Source: Inquilinus sp. Marseille-Q2685
GTDB taxonomy: Bacteria > Pseudomonadota > Alphaproteobacteria > DSM-16000 > Inquilinaceae
Direction of reading: 5' to 3'
DNA length: 64,000 nt
NCBI RefSeq assembly: GCF_916619195.1
Contig: NZ_CAKAKL010000013.1
Coordinates: 92,529-156,528 of the forward strand
Part shown: positions 1 through 8,724 of the stretch, piece by piece
How positions within the stretch are numbered: the stretch's first letter is position 1
How the letters are laid out: the number at the start of each line of letters is the position of its first letter
The notes under the pieces: generated by a model
Told to the model about the DNA's origin: nothing
The model's input: the letters and a program-made list of their open reading frames with translations, nothing else
Databases searched by the model: none
Program-made: the position numbers and the translations under genes

Positions 1-128
1 TCCTGCAGCAGCTCGGCCAGGCTGCGCAGCTTCTCCGGGCTCGGCGGGGCCGCCGCCTGCTGGGCCAGGGCAGGGCCGGACGCGCCCAGCCCGAGCAGGA
101 GGACGAACAGGACCAGAAGGCGATGCAT
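1..128 (-). CDS. N-terminus of an exported protein, cut by the window edge (possibly MscS-type channel)
   Basis: Only the first 42 codons are present; the gene runs off the left edge. The start ATG is at 128-126. The protein begins with a clear Sec signal peptide: a short basic n-region (MHR), a Leu/Val-rich core and a likely cleavage after ALA before QQ. The mature start contains SPEKLRSLAELLQ, a pattern I associate with the periplasmic N-terminus of some MscS-family mechanosensitive channels of alphaproteobacteria. That family guess is an inference from a very short stretch; the export signal itself is clear. Confidence 0.5.
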   Translation of the reverse strand, partial: MHRLLVLFVLLLGLGASGPALAQQAAAPPSPEKLRSLAELLQ

Positions 129-142
129 GGCGGGACGGTTCC

Positions 143-1339
143 TCAGCCGATCTCGGGCGATGATAGGGCCCGCGCGTGGCGAAGCGACAGCCGTTCCCAA
201 ACCGCGACGACGACCAGCACCACCGCCACGGCGGCGGCCAGCAGCAGCGGCGACAGCGCGGCGACCGCCGCGATCAGCAAGGCCAGGAGGACGAGGCCGA
301 CCAGATGCGACAGCGGGATGCGGCCGGCGGTGGTCCATTTGAACAGCGCGTTGCCGAGCAAGTACAGCGCCGGCCCGCCCAGCAGGGCGATCGCGGTCTT
401 GCCGTCGACATGGCCCTCGGGATGGGCCAGCACCAGCTCGTCCGCCACCGCGCCGACGATGATGCCGGCGACGATCAGCAGGTGGATATAGGTGTAGGCG
501 ATGCGCGCCAGCCGCCCGGGATCGTCGGCATGGGCGATGCGGCGGCTGCCGCGCTCGGCGCCGATATCGAAATAGCTCCACCACATCGCCACGCTGCCGA
601 TGAAGGAAACGGCGAAGGCGGCGATGGTGGCGGCATCCGGCGCCAGATCGGCGAAGGTGGCGCCGGTGACCAGGATGGATTCACCCAGCGCGATGATCAC
701 GAACAGGCCGCAGCGCTCGGCCAGATGGCCGCCTTCGACGTCCCAGTCGGCGGTGGTCGAGCGCCCCAGGCCGGGGGTCCAGAAGCCGAGCGAAGGCGAG
801 ACATATTCGATCGCCAGCGCCACGACCCAGAGCGCCAGCCGCGCCTCCGCCTCGGCGAAGGCCCCGGCGATCCAGAACACGGCGGAGAGCACGAGCCAGG
901 CGGTGATGCGCAGGAAGTTGCGATAGTTGCCGGGGCTGTGCCCGCGCAGCGCCGCCGCGGTGAACAGGCTGCGCCCGACCTGCATGAAGACATAGGCGCC
1001 GGCGAAGCCCAGCCCCTTTTCGGCGAAGGCCTCCGGCAGCGAGGTCGACAGCACCAGCCCGGCCAGCATCAGCACCAGCAGCAGCAGGCGCACCGGCGTG
1101 CGGTCGGGGTCGAGCCAGTTGGTGACCCAGGAGGTGTAGATCCACACCCACCATACGGCTAGGAACAGCAGCGCCGTGTGTACCGCGCCGAGCGCGGTGA
1201 GGTCGTGCAGCAGCCCGTGCGACAGCTGGGTGATCGCGAAGACGAAGACCAGGTCGAAGAACAGCTCGACGAAGGTGACCTTGCCGTGCTCATGCGCCTT
1301 GCGCGGGCGGAGCAGGCCGCGGGCCGCCTGGGTGGTCAT
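143..1339 (-). CDS. ltrA: Low temperature requirement protein A (LtrA) family membrane protein
   Basis: This is a 398-residue, very hydrophobic protein with roughly ten to twelve membrane segments. The N-terminal block VTFVELFFDLVFVFAITQLS and the central HLAERCGLFVIIALGES block are the hallmarks of the LtrA family (named from a Listeria mutant that fails to grow in the cold). The biochemical role of the family is not established. The length matches full-length family members. The gene follows the GAF-like gene at 1374 with 34 bases between them on the same strand, so the two may be co-transcribed. The cold-growth role is known only from the family name, not from this sequence. Confidence 0.88.
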   Translation of the reverse strand: MTTQAARGLLRPRKAHEHGKVTFVELFFDLVFVFAITQLSHGLLHDLTALGAVHTALLFLAVWWVWIYTSWVTNWLDPDRTPVRLLLLVLMLAGLVLSTSLPEAFAEKGLGFAGAYVFMQVGRSLFTAAALRGHSPGNYRNFLRITAWLVLSAVFWIAGAFAEAEARLALWVVALAIEYVSPSLGFWTPGLGRSTTADWDVEGGHLAERCGLFVIIALGESILVTGATFADLAPDAATIAAFAVSFIGSVAMWWSYFDIGAERGSRRIAHADDPGRLARIAYTYIHLLIVAGIIVGAVADELVLAHPEGHVDGKTAIALLGGPALYLLGNALFKWTTAGRIPLSHLVGLVLLALLIAAVAALSPLLLAAAVAVVLVVVAVWERLSLRHARALSSPEIG

Positions 1340-1373
1340 GTGCGGAATCCCACGAATCCGATGGTTCGCAATC

Positions 1374-1991
1374 CTATGCCGGGCCCTGCATCCGCGCGAG
1401 ATGCCGCGCCGCGGCGGCCTCCAGCACCGGGCTCAGCGCCTCGGCCAGCGCCTCCAGCTTGGCGATATCCTCCGCGCCGAAGCCGCCGCAGCGGTCGGTG
1501 ACGGCGACGAGTGACGCCATCCGCCCGTCGGCGAAGGGCATCGGCAGGGCCAGGTAGTCGGTGGCGCCCTGCGCCGCCAGGCGGTGCAACAGCGGATGGG
1601 CCGTCGCCGGCACGGCCGGCTCCAGCCGCAGGCGGAACGCCGTGCCCGTACGGTCGATATGCTCCAGCGGGCTGCCGATATAGGCGGGCAGCCGCTGCAG
1701 CCCCGCCCGGGCGACCCGGTCGCGGTCCAGCGGCTGCCCGCGCGTCCAGACTGCGGCCCAGCCGGCGAGGCGCGGCCCGTCGGCCCGCAGCGACAGGCGC
1801 AGCCGCACCAGCGGCGCGCCGGCCGCGACCAGCCGCAGCGCCAGCCCCCGGGTCAGCTCGTTCGGGTCGGCCAGGAATCGGCCCTCGCGGAACAGCCAGA
1901 GCAGGACGGGCGCCAGCGCCCAGCCGCCGCCGGCATCCGCGAGGGCCTCGGCGCCCATCTCCCGTCCGCTAGCGGGTGGTGTAGCCGCCAT
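1374..1991 (-). CDS. GAF-like sensory protein resembling the N-terminal region of class III cyclases
   Basis: The protein has 205 residues from the start at 1991, which overlaps the SDR gene by 23 bases. A second ATG at 1958 (194 residues) lies just past the SDR stop and is equally possible; neither has a well-spaced ribosome site. The run LRLVAAGAPLVRLRLSLR, the block LPAYIGSPLEHI and the late DYLALPMPFADG / FGAEDIAKLEALA pattern resemble the GAF-like input region found ahead of adenylate/guanylate cyclase domains in alphaproteobacteria. No catalytic domain follows: the ORF ends after the predicted GAF helix. It may be a stand-alone sensor or a cyclase remnant. Function is unknown. Confidence 0.6.
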   Translation of the reverse strand: MAATPPASGREMGAEALADAGGGWALAPVLLWLFREGRFLADPNELTRGLALRLVAAGAPLVRLRLSLRADGPRLAGWAAVWTRGQPLDRDRVARAGLQRLPAYIGSPLEHIDRTGTAFRLRLEPAVPATAHPLLHRLAAQGATDYLALPMPFADGRMASLVAVTDRCGGFGAEDIAKLEALAEALSPVLEAAAARHLARMQGPA

Positions 1992-2724
1992 TGGCGAACA
2001 GGGTCTGGCCGGTGATCCAGCCGCCCTCGGTCGCCAGGAAGCGGACGATCGGCACGATCTCCTCGATCCTGGTCAGGCCGCCCAGGGCCGAGGCCGCGGT
2101 GTGGTAGGCGACCGAATCCGGCGTCTCGGCCGGGTAGAAGAACGGCGTGTCCATCGGCCCGGGCCCGATGTTGTTGACCGAGATGCCGCGGGGCCCGAAC
2201 TCCTTGGCCGCCGCGCGGGTGAAATGCTCGACCGGCGCCTTGGCCCCGGCATAGGTCGAGTAGAGCCCGGTGAAGGCGGCCAGCAGCGAGGTGACGATGG
2301 TGATGATCCGGCCGCCATCCTCCAGCGTCTTGCCGGCCTCGCGGATGAAGAAATAGGCGGCCTTGGAGTTGACCGCGAACATCTCGTCGTACTCCGCCTC
2401 GGTGGTCTCGACGAAGGGCTTCTTCAGCACCTTGCCGGCGGTGTTGACGGCGATGTCGACCCGGCCGAAGCGCGACTTCGCCTCGGCGAACAGGCGCTCG
2501 ACCTCGGCCACCCGGGTCAGGTCGCCCTGCAGGGCGAAGGCGTCACTGCCCGCCGCCTTGACCGCGGCGACGGTCTCCTCGGCCGCGGCCTTCGTGGCGT
2601 TGCTGTTGAAGTTGATGGCGATGCGGGCACCGGCCGAGGCCAGGTCGCGGCTGATCAGGCCGCCGAGATTCTTGGCGCCGCCGCCGATGACGACGACCTT
2701 GTCCTTGAGAGGCTGGTTGGGCAT
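1969..2724 (-). CDS. Short-chain dehydrogenase/reductase (classical SDR)
   Basis: This 251-residue protein should be an NAD(P)-dependent oxidoreductase with a single Rossmann domain. The cofactor loop is GGGAKNLGG, close to the classical TGxxxGxG. NTAG stands where NNAG is usual. The catalytic Ser-Tyr-Lys set is visible in VTSLL and YAGAK, and GPGPMDTPFF follows the PG motif. A strong ribosome site (AGGAG, six bases upstream) supports the ATG at 2724. It is divergently arranged with the AraC regulator at 2885, which may control it. The substrate cannot be told from sequence. Confidence 0.9.
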   Translation of the reverse strand: MPNQPLKDKVVVIGGGAKNLGGLISRDLASAGARIAINFNSNATKAAAEETVAAVKAAGSDAFALQGDLTRVAEVERLFAEAKSRFGRVDIAVNTAGKVLKKPFVETTEAEYDEMFAVNSKAAYFFIREAGKTLEDGGRIITIVTSLLAAFTGLYSTYAGAKAPVEHFTRAAAKEFGPRGISVNNIGPGPMDTPFFYPAETPDSVAYHTAASALGGLTRIEEIVPIVRFLATEGGWITGQTLFANGGYTTR

Positions 2725-2840
2725 GGCATGCTCCTGCGATCCAGGCCGGCATTCCGCCCGCTGCCCGAAGGATCCTGCCGATGTCGTCTCCCGCGCGCTT
2801 CCACAATGCCCGCGGGGATTACGAATTCTCCGGCGGGATC

Positions 2841-2859
2841 TAGAATGAATAAAATTCTA
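2841..2859. promoter_or_regulatory. AT-rich inverted repeat in the SDR/AraC divergent intergenic region
   Basis: TAGAAT, seven bases, then ATTCTA forms a 6-bp inverted repeat inside an unusually AT-rich patch between the divergent SDR and AraC genes. It sits 26 bases before the AraC start. The position suits an operator or a promoter element, but no binding protein is proven. Confidence 0.4.
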
Positions 2860-2884
2860 TCTTTCTAACCGGCAGGCTGGTGAG

Positions 2885-3724
2885 ATGGCGGAGATGACCG
2901 AGATCCAGGGGCGCTGGGGCGCGGTCGAGCTGGCGGTCACGCGCGAGGACATCCGCGCGGCGGCGAGCTGGCGGATGCGCGAGGCACGGCACGCCGTGAT
3001 CGTCCATCTCGGCGGCCCGATGCGGCAGCTGGAGACCGAGCTGGACGGGGTCGCCGCCCGGCCGGGCCCGCCCGCCGCCGGCGACATCTGGGTGGTGCCG
3101 GCCGGCCGCAGCTATGCCAGCCAGGCCCGCGGCGGCACCATCCGCTATGGCGTGCTGTATCTCGACCCGGAGTCGCTGTCCGCCCTGCCCGGATCGGACG
3201 GTCGGATCGCGCCGCGCTTCGCCCATCGCGACGAGTTCCTGTACCGCGCGATCGAGCGGCTGGCCGAGCTGATCGGCCGCGACGACGGTGTGTCGGAGAT
3301 GCTGGGCGCCAGCCTGGGCCAGGCGCTGTCGCTGCATCTGGTGCAGCGCTACCGGGCCGAGGAGACGGCATCTGGGCCGCGCGGCCCCTTGCTGAGCAAG
3401 CCGGCCCGGGAGCGGCTGCAGGAGCATATCCATGCCCGTCTCGGCGAGCGGATCACGCTGGACGACCTGGCGGACATCGCCGGCATGAGCACGCACAACC
3501 TGCTGGTCGCCTTCCGGCAGGCCTTCGGCACCACGCCGGCGCAATACGTCATCGCGCAGCGGCTGCGCCGGGTGCGCTGGCTGCTGGCGAACAGCGCCCA
3601 GGACATCACCGCGATCGCGCTGGAGACCGGCTTCGCCAGCCACAGCCACCTGACCACCGCCTTCCGGCGCCATGTCGGGCTGACGCCGCGGGACTTCCGC
3701 CGGCGCTGGCGCGAGGATGGCTGA
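2885..3724 (+). CDS. AraC family transcriptional regulator
   Basis: This 279-residue protein has an N-terminal cupin-like sensor part (about residues 10-150) and a C-terminal AraC/XylS DNA-binding domain (about 175-279). Two helix-turn-helix units are visible: LDDLADIAGMSTHNLLVAF with the R-QAFGTTPAQYV continuation, and ITAIALETGFASHSHLTTAFR ending in the family signature GLTPRDFRRR. It starts at ATG 2885 behind GGTGAG. It is divergent from the SDR gene, the usual layout of a local regulator and its target. The inducer is unknown. Confidence 0.9.
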   Translation: MAEMTEIQGRWGAVELAVTREDIRAAASWRMREARHAVIVHLGGPMRQLETELDGVAARPGPPAAGDIWVVPAGRSYASQARGGTIRYGVLYLDPESLSALPGSDGRIAPRFAHRDEFLYRAIERLAELIGRDDGVSEMLGASLGQALSLHLVQRYRAEETASGPRGPLLSKPARERLQEHIHARLGERITLDDLADIAGMSTHNLLVAFRQAFGTTPAQYVIAQRLRRVRWLLANSAQDITAIALETGFASHSHLTTAFRRHVGLTPRDFRRRWREDG

Positions 3725-3733
3725 CCGGAACCC

Positions 3734-4324
3734 TCAGCGGGCGCGTTCCAACTCCATGATGTCGAACTGGGATTCGAGCCGCGGCGACGGGAGTTCGAGC
3801 CGCAGCCTGTCGGGGCCTACCCGGACCAGATAGCCGACCTGGTCGCGCTCCGCGTCGCTGCCATAGGGCTTGGGCTTGCCCTCATAACCGTAGTAGAGCG
3901 CGCCGACATAGGTCAGCCGCTCGGCATTGGCATCGTCGTAGAAGGCGCCGGCGGTGCGCTGCGAGCCGGAGACCTTGTCGAGCCGCAGCCCGGCCGCGTC
4001 GTCGGTGATCCGGCAGCGGAACCAGTCATAGACCACGAGCGGCAGGTTGCCGCCCAGCTTCGCCACCCGGCAGCGCCAGTCGCCGGCGAGGTCGCTGGCG
4101 CCGCGGATCGTCTCCGGCTTGCCGGACAGTATCTGGTCCAGCACGGCCAGCGCCGCCTTGTCGTCGCTCTCGCGGGCGGCGCCGATCGCCTCGCCGCGCA
4201 CGGAATCGAAGGTTTCGAGCCGCTGCCGGTCGTCGGCCGACAGCTTGTCCGGCAGCGTGCCGTCGGCCAGGGCGGGCGCCGCCGCGGCCAGAACCAGGAT
4301 CGCCAACGTTGCGCGAAGCACCAT
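3734..4324 (-). CDS. DUF4893 periplasmic protein
   Basis: The protein has 196 residues with a signal peptide ending near ALADG. The start at 4324 is chosen because the signal peptide begins there; the upstream continuation is not protein-like. The body has a conserved-looking core, WRCRVAKLGG ... VYDWFRCRI ... SGSQRTAGAFYDD ... YGSDAERDQVGYLVRVG, which matches my memory of the DUF4893 family of alphaproteobacterial periplasmic proteins. Two cysteines (in WRCR and FRCR) could form a disulfide. It lies 26 bases after the ATP-grasp gene on the same strand and is probably its operon partner. Molecular function is unknown. Confidence 0.75.
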   Translation of the reverse strand: MVLRATLAILVLAAAAPALADGTLPDKLSADDRQRLETFDSVRGEAIGAARESDDKAALAVLDQILSGKPETIRGASDLAGDWRCRVAKLGGNLPLVVYDWFRCRITDDAAGLRLDKVSGSQRTAGAFYDDANAERLTYVGALYYGYEGKPKPYGSDAERDQVGYLVRVGPDRLRLELPSPRLESQFDIMELERAR

Positions 4325-4350
4325 TCCCCTCCCCCTGCCGCGCGGCCGGA

Positions 4351-5814
4351 TCAGCCGGCGTCGATGCGATCGATGAACCAGCGGCAGATCCGCCGCCACA
4401 GCTCGTCCTTGGCGATCATGTCCTCGCAGCCGTGGTCGAGATTGGGGTTGTCGTTGATCTCGATCACGAACACGCCCTTCTCGGTCTGCTTCAGATCGAC
4501 GCCGTAGAGCCCGTCGCCGATCAGCTTGGCCGCGCGCACGGCGACGTCCAGCACCTCGGGCGGCACCTCGTCGAGGGCGAAGGTCTTGAAGTTGCCCCAT
4601 CCGACCTTGCCGTCGGCGGAGTGGCGGACGATCTGCCAGTGCTTCTTCGCCATCATGTACTGGCAGACGAACAGCGGCTCGCCGTCCAGCACGCCGACCC
4701 GCCAGTCGTGGTCGGTCGGCATGAACTCCTGCGCCAGGATGACGTCGGAATCGTCCAAGAGCTGCTCGGCCATCTGCTCCAGCTCGCGCCGGTCATTGGC
4801 CTTGAACACGCCGCGGCTGAAGGACCCGTCCGGGATCTTCAGCACCATCGGATACGCGAACTCCTCCTCCAGCCGCTCGATGTTCTTCAGGCTGTCGACC
4901 ACCACGGTCTTCGGCGTCGGGATCTTGTTCGCGGACAAGAGCTCGTAGAGATAGACCTTGTTGGTGCAGCGCAGGATCGAGGTGCTGTCGTCGATCACCG
5001 GCATGCCCTCCTGCTCCGCCCGTCGGGCGAAGCGGAAGGTGTGGTTGTCGATCGCCGTGGTCTCGCGGATGAACAGCGCGTCGTATTCGGCCAGGCGCAA
5101 CAGGTCCTTCTTCTCGATGACCTCGACCTCCATGTCCATGGTCTCGGCCACGCGGGCGAGCTTCAGGATCGAGCGGTGGGTCGAGGGCGCGAACTCCTCC
5201 TTCGGGTTGAACAGCACGGCGAGGGTGTATTTCGCCGGCTTGTTCTCCTTCGGGTTCCGCCAGCTCTGGCGGGTGTAGAGGTCGAGCGTCTCGTAGAAGA
5301 AGGCCTCGGTGTCACCCTCGATGTCGGCGATCGACAGCTCGCCGATCGAGGCGATGCGGAAGCGGTCGGTGAAGCGGACCTTGACCTCGAGGATCGGCGC
5401 CCGGAACCAGTCGAACACCCGGCGGCCGAAATCCTGGAACCGGTCGTCGTCGGCCCGGCCGAAGCAGATGATCAACTTGAACGGGCCGCCCGGCGGCGGG
5501 GCCAGCCGCTTGATCCGGCGGTTGAGGTCGTCCTCCAGGTCCGGCAGCGCGATCTTGTAGAGCGTCTTCTGGCCGAGGTCGAGGATGGTCTCGACCATCG
5601 GGATGACCCGGTGGGCGCGGGCCTCGGCCAGCAGCGAGACGTAGTAGCCCCGGGTCATGTAGGCGGTGGAACGCGACAGGTTGATGACCTTGGCGTCCCC
5701 TCCCTTCAGCATCTGCGGCCGGGCGATGTAGTCCCGGGTGGTGACCAGCTGGCGACCATCCGCGTCGCCCTTGAAGTCGCCGATCCGGTCGACGACGATG
5801 ATCCAACCGCTCAT
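4351..5814 (-). CDS. RimK-like ATP-grasp ligase with N-terminal RLAN domain
   Basis: The protein has 487 residues. The N-terminal ~180 residues (YVSLLAEARAHRVIPMVETI and following) look like the RLAN domain found ahead of RimK-type ligases. The C-terminal part is an ATP-grasp domain: VIDDSTSILRCTNKVYLYELL, the nucleotide-binding lysine in PMVLKIPDGSFSRGVFK, AQEFMP, and the metal-binding EINDNPNLDHG. Such enzymes join an amino acid or peptide to a carboxylate using ATP. The start ATG overlaps the stop of the GNAT/C39 gene as ATGA, so the two are translationally coupled. The pair is a recurrent amidoligase/peptidase module; its peptide product is not known to me. Confidence 0.88.
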   Translation of the reverse strand: MSGWIIVVDRIGDFKGDADGRQLVTTRDYIARPQMLKGGDAKVINLSRSTAYMTRGYYVSLLAEARAHRVIPMVETILDLGQKTLYKIALPDLEDDLNRRIKRLAPPPGGPFKLIICFGRADDDRFQDFGRRVFDWFRAPILEVKVRFTDRFRIASIGELSIADIEGDTEAFFYETLDLYTRQSWRNPKENKPAKYTLAVLFNPKEEFAPSTHRSILKLARVAETMDMEVEVIEKKDLLRLAEYDALFIRETTAIDNHTFRFARRAEQEGMPVIDDSTSILRCTNKVYLYELLSANKIPTPKTVVVDSLKNIERLEEEFAYPMVLKIPDGSFSRGVFKANDRRELEQMAEQLLDDSDVILAQEFMPTDHDWRVGVLDGEPLFVCQYMMAKKHWQIVRHSADGKVGWGNFKTFALDEVPPEVLDVAVRAAKLIGDGLYGVDLKQTEKGVFVIEINDNPNLDHGCEDMIAKDELWRRICRWFIDRIDAG

Positions 5815-6947
5815 GAGCCCTTCCTGCTGAGCACGACCGCGGCCCTGAGCTGGGTGCGGCCGTAGCGGGCCATACGTTCGAATTCCTGGCGCGGGATCGG
5901 CAGATTCGCCTTGGCCGAGGCGCTCTCCATCTCCGTCACGGCGACCCAGGGGTCGTGCACATAGATGAAACGCTCGTCGAAGCCGTTTGCGACCACCCAG
6001 TGTGGATTTTTTTCGCCATAACCCCGGAACATGCTGATCAGGACGATCGGGATCGCGCCTTCGGCAATCAGGGCGCACATTTCGGGCAAACCGAGGGCAC
6101 GATGCCGGACCTCGATCCGGCGGCGGGCGCAGCGGGTGCGGAAATCCTCCTGCACCACGGTCATCACCGCCTTCTTGTCGGGGCTGCGCACGCCGTCGAG
6201 GAACAGGATCGAATCGTCGCTGACGAAGATCCGGGCCCGCAGACCGCGGTCATGCGCCGCCAGCGCCATGCCGTAGGGGTCGCAGCCGCCATGGCCCGAG
6301 GTCATGTAGATCGTCGTCGCCTCGCGCCACAGCCGCAGCTCCCGCGCCCGGCTCAACTCCGTCTCCGGGTCCAGCGCCTTCAGCGCCATCAGCAGCGTCG
6401 CCGCGCCGCAGGTGAAGTTGGTGGTCTGCGCGTAATAGGGCACGTGCAGATCGATCTGCGGCAGGTCCTCGGTGCCCAGCCGCTTCTCGAAGCGCAGCGC
6501 GTCGGCATGGTCCTCGTAGAAGTCGAGATAGCGGCCGAAATGGCGGTAGCCGTGCTGCTCGTAGAGCGCGATCGCCTTGGCGTTGTCCGGCCGCACCTCG
6601 AGCCGCAGGAACAGCGCGCCCTCGTCATGCGCCGCCCGCTCCGCCGCCTCCAGGAGCCGGGCGCCGAGACCGCGCCCGCGGGCCTCCGGGTCGACCGCGA
6701 GGGAATAGAGCCGGGCCAGCGCCGTGGTCCGGCGCAGCAGCACCAGGGCATAGCCGAGCAACCGGCCGCCCCCCTCCGCCGCGAGGCAGACCGCGTGGCC
6801 CCGGGTCAGCAGGTGCAGGAAGCTGCGACGGCTGAGCCGGTCATGGTCGAAGGCGCGGGATTCGATCTCCAGCAGCCGCGGCACGTCATCGGGCGTGGCG
6901 CGCCGGATGGTCTCGGCAGTCGGGGCGGCGGATCTGTCGTCGGGCAT
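5811..6947 (-). CDS. GNAT acetyltransferase fused to a C39-like cysteine peptidase
   Basis: The protein has 378 residues from ATG 6947; the longer upstream reading to 7103 overlaps the divergent gene and is not protein-like. Residues ~15-155 are a GNAT domain (LARLYSLAVDPEARGRGLG acetyl-CoA loop, NAKAIALYEQHGYRHFGRY). Residues ~170-375 are a papain-fold peptidase related to C39: Cys in TTNFTCGAATLLMAL, His in NPHWVVANGF and Asp in YVHDPW form the expected triad. It is coupled to the ATP-grasp gene by an ATGA overlap. A peptide-processing or peptide-tagging role with that ligase is an inference from domain content and neighbourhood. Confidence 0.88.
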   Translation of the reverse strand: MPDDRSAAPTAETIRRATPDDVPRLLEIESRAFDHDRLSRRSFLHLLTRGHAVCLAAEGGGRLLGYALVLLRRTTALARLYSLAVDPEARGRGLGARLLEAAERAAHDEGALFLRLEVRPDNAKAIALYEQHGYRHFGRYLDFYEDHADALRFEKRLGTEDLPQIDLHVPYYAQTTNFTCGAATLLMALKALDPETELSRARELRLWREATTIYMTSGHGGCDPYGMALAAHDRGLRARIFVSDDSILFLDGVRSPDKKAVMTVVQEDFRTRCARRRIEVRHRALGLPEMCALIAEGAIPIVLISMFRGYGEKNPHWVVANGFDERFIYVHDPWVAVTEMESASAKANLPIPRQEFERMARYGRTQLRAAVVLSRKGS

Positions 6948-7065
6948 CGCGCGGTCGATTCTCGATCTGGTTATCGCGCCGATACCGGTCCGGCACCAGG
7001 GTGTATTCGGAGATGACCGCGAATTCATCCACCCGCCACCAAAAGCTGTGTCATCGTCCCGCGCC

Positions 7066-8724
7066 ATGACCGCGACGGACGCCACCCTGCCCCGCCCCCG
7101 CAACCGACTTGCGCCGCTGTTCGGCGCGCTGCGCCTGGCCGGGGCGCTGCTGTGGCTGGTGCTGCTGCTCGGCGTGCCGTCGGCCCCGGACGGCTGGCAG
7201 GTCTACGGCCTGGCCTCGGTGCCGGTCGAGTTGGCGGTGCTGGTCGCCGCCCTGGCGCTGGTGCCGCCGCTGCGGCGGTCGCGCGCCGTCGCCGGCGTGC
7301 TCGGCGGCCTCGGTCTGCTGGTCGCGGCGATCAAGCTGGCCGACCTCGTCACCCAGCTCTCCTTCGGCCGGCCCGTCAGCCTCTATGTCGACCGGCTGCT
7401 GCTGGTCAACGGCATGCATCTGGCGACCGGGGTGCTCGGCGCCGTCGGCCTGATCGGCATCACCCTCGGGGCCGTCGTCGCCGGCTGGCGCATCTGGCGG
7501 GCGACCACCCGGTCGGTGCGGCTGCTGCAGCAGGCCCTCTCCGTTTCCCCCGCCCGGCGCGGCATCGCCGGCAGCCTGGCGACGCTGGCCATCCTGGTCT
7601 TCGCCGTCGGCCAGGCCGTGCCGGATGCCTATGGCCCGGCCCGCCCGGTGAACGACACCGCCAGCTTCATGGTCGCCGACCAGGTCCGCCGTCTGATCCC
7701 GGCCCTGGCCATGGAAGGCCGATTCCGGGCCGAGGAGGCCGTGGACCCGCTGGTCGGCGGGGTGTCGCGGACGCCGCTGGGCGGGCTGGGCGGCGCCGAC
7801 GTCACCGTCGTCTTCCTCGAATCCTACGGCCGCAGCGCGCTGGAGGACCCGCGCTTCGACGCCCTGCCCAAGGCCGCGCTGGCCGAGATGGCGCCGAAGC
7901 TGGCCGCCGCCGGGGTCTACACCGCCTCCGGCTGGCTGGCGTCGCCGACCCGCGGCGGCCAGTCCTGGCTGGCGCATGCGACGCTGGCCAGCGGCATGCA
8001 GATCGACGACCAGCTGCGCTACGACCTGCTGGTCACCGGCAAGCGCATGACCCTGCCCCGCCTGTTCGCCAAGGTCGGCTACCACACCGGGCTGATCGCC
8101 CCCGCGATCACCGGCAGCGAGCCCGAGGCGAAACGCTTCTTCGGCTTCGACCAGACGCTGTTCGCCGACGATCTCGGCTATGCCGGCCCGCCCTTCGGCT
8201 GGGTGACGATGCCGGACCAGTACACGCTGGCCGTCTATGACCGCTGGCGGCAAAGCCAGCCGAAGCCGTTGTTCAGCGTGGTGGTGCTGGTGTCCAGCCA
8301 CGCGCCCTGGACCCCGGTGCCGACCCTGGTCGAGGACTGGGGCATGATCGGCGACGGCAGCCTTTACCGCAGCCTGCCGGCGACCGGCGGCACGCCGGAG
8401 GAGGTGTGGAGCGACCCGGACCGGATCCGCGAACAGTACGGCCGGTCGATGGCCTATTCGCTGCGCTCGGCGCTGGACTATGCCGCCCGCGTCATGGGCG
8501 ACCACACGCTGATGATCGTGCTGGGCGACCACCAGCCGGCACCGATCGTGACCGGCCCCGACACCCCGCGCGACGTGCCGGTGCATGTCTTCAGCCGCGA
8601 CCCGGACCTGGTCGCCCGGTTCCGCGACTGGGGCTTCGTCGACGGGCTGAATCCTCCGGCAACCGGACCGGTGGCGCCGATGTCGACGTTCCGGGATGCG
8701 TTCGCCAGATCCTTCTCCCCGTAA
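7066..8724 (+). CDS. Sulfatase-family membrane enzyme, candidate glucan phosphoglycerol transferase
   Basis: This 552-residue protein starts at ATG 7066. Four to five N-terminal membrane segments (to ~residue 190) precede a periplasmic alkaline-phosphatase-superfamily domain. Metal and active-site features are visible: VTVVFLESYGRS, Thr295 within SPTRGGQSW as probable nucleophile, the SSHAPW histidine, and the LGDHQP motif typical of LtaS/OpgB enzymes. The neighbouring glucan genes suggest that it decorates periplasmic glucans with phosphoglycerol or a similar group, as OpgB and CgmA do. It is shorter than E. coli OpgB. The family is secure; the substrate is inferred. It is divergent from the GNAT/C39 gene with 118 bases between. 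Confidence 0.8.
   Translation: MTATDATLPRPRNRLAPLFGALRLAGALLWLVLLLGVPSAPDGWQVYGLASVPVELAVLVAALALVPPLRRSRAVAGVLGGLGLLVAAIKLADLVTQLSFGRPVSLYVDRLLLVNGMHLATGVLGAVGLIGITLGAVVAGWRIWRATTRSVRLLQQALSVSPARRGIAGSLATLAILVFAVGQAVPDAYGPARPVNDTASFMVADQVRRLIPALAMEGRFRAEEAVDPLVGGVSRTPLGGLGGADVTVVFLESYGRSALEDPRFDALPKAALAEMAPKLAAAGVYTASGWLASPTRGGQSWLAHATLASGMQIDDQLRYDLLVTGKRMTLPRLFAKVGYHTGLIAPAITGSEPEAKRFFGFDQTLFADDLGYAGPPFGWVTMPDQYTLAVYDRWRQSQPKPLFSVVVLVSSHAPWTPVPTLVEDWGMIGDGSLYRSLPATGGTPEEVWSDPDRIREQYGRSMAYSLRSALDYAARVMGDHTLMIVLGDHQPAPIVTGPDTPRDVPVHVFSRDPDLVARFRDWGFVDGLNPPATGPVAPMSTFRDAFARSFSP

Noticed and set aside
6948..7103. Longer N-terminus for the GNAT/C39 protein
   Set aside because: It overlaps the divergent sulfatase-family start and has no recognisable pattern; ATG 6947 leads straight into the GNAT domain.
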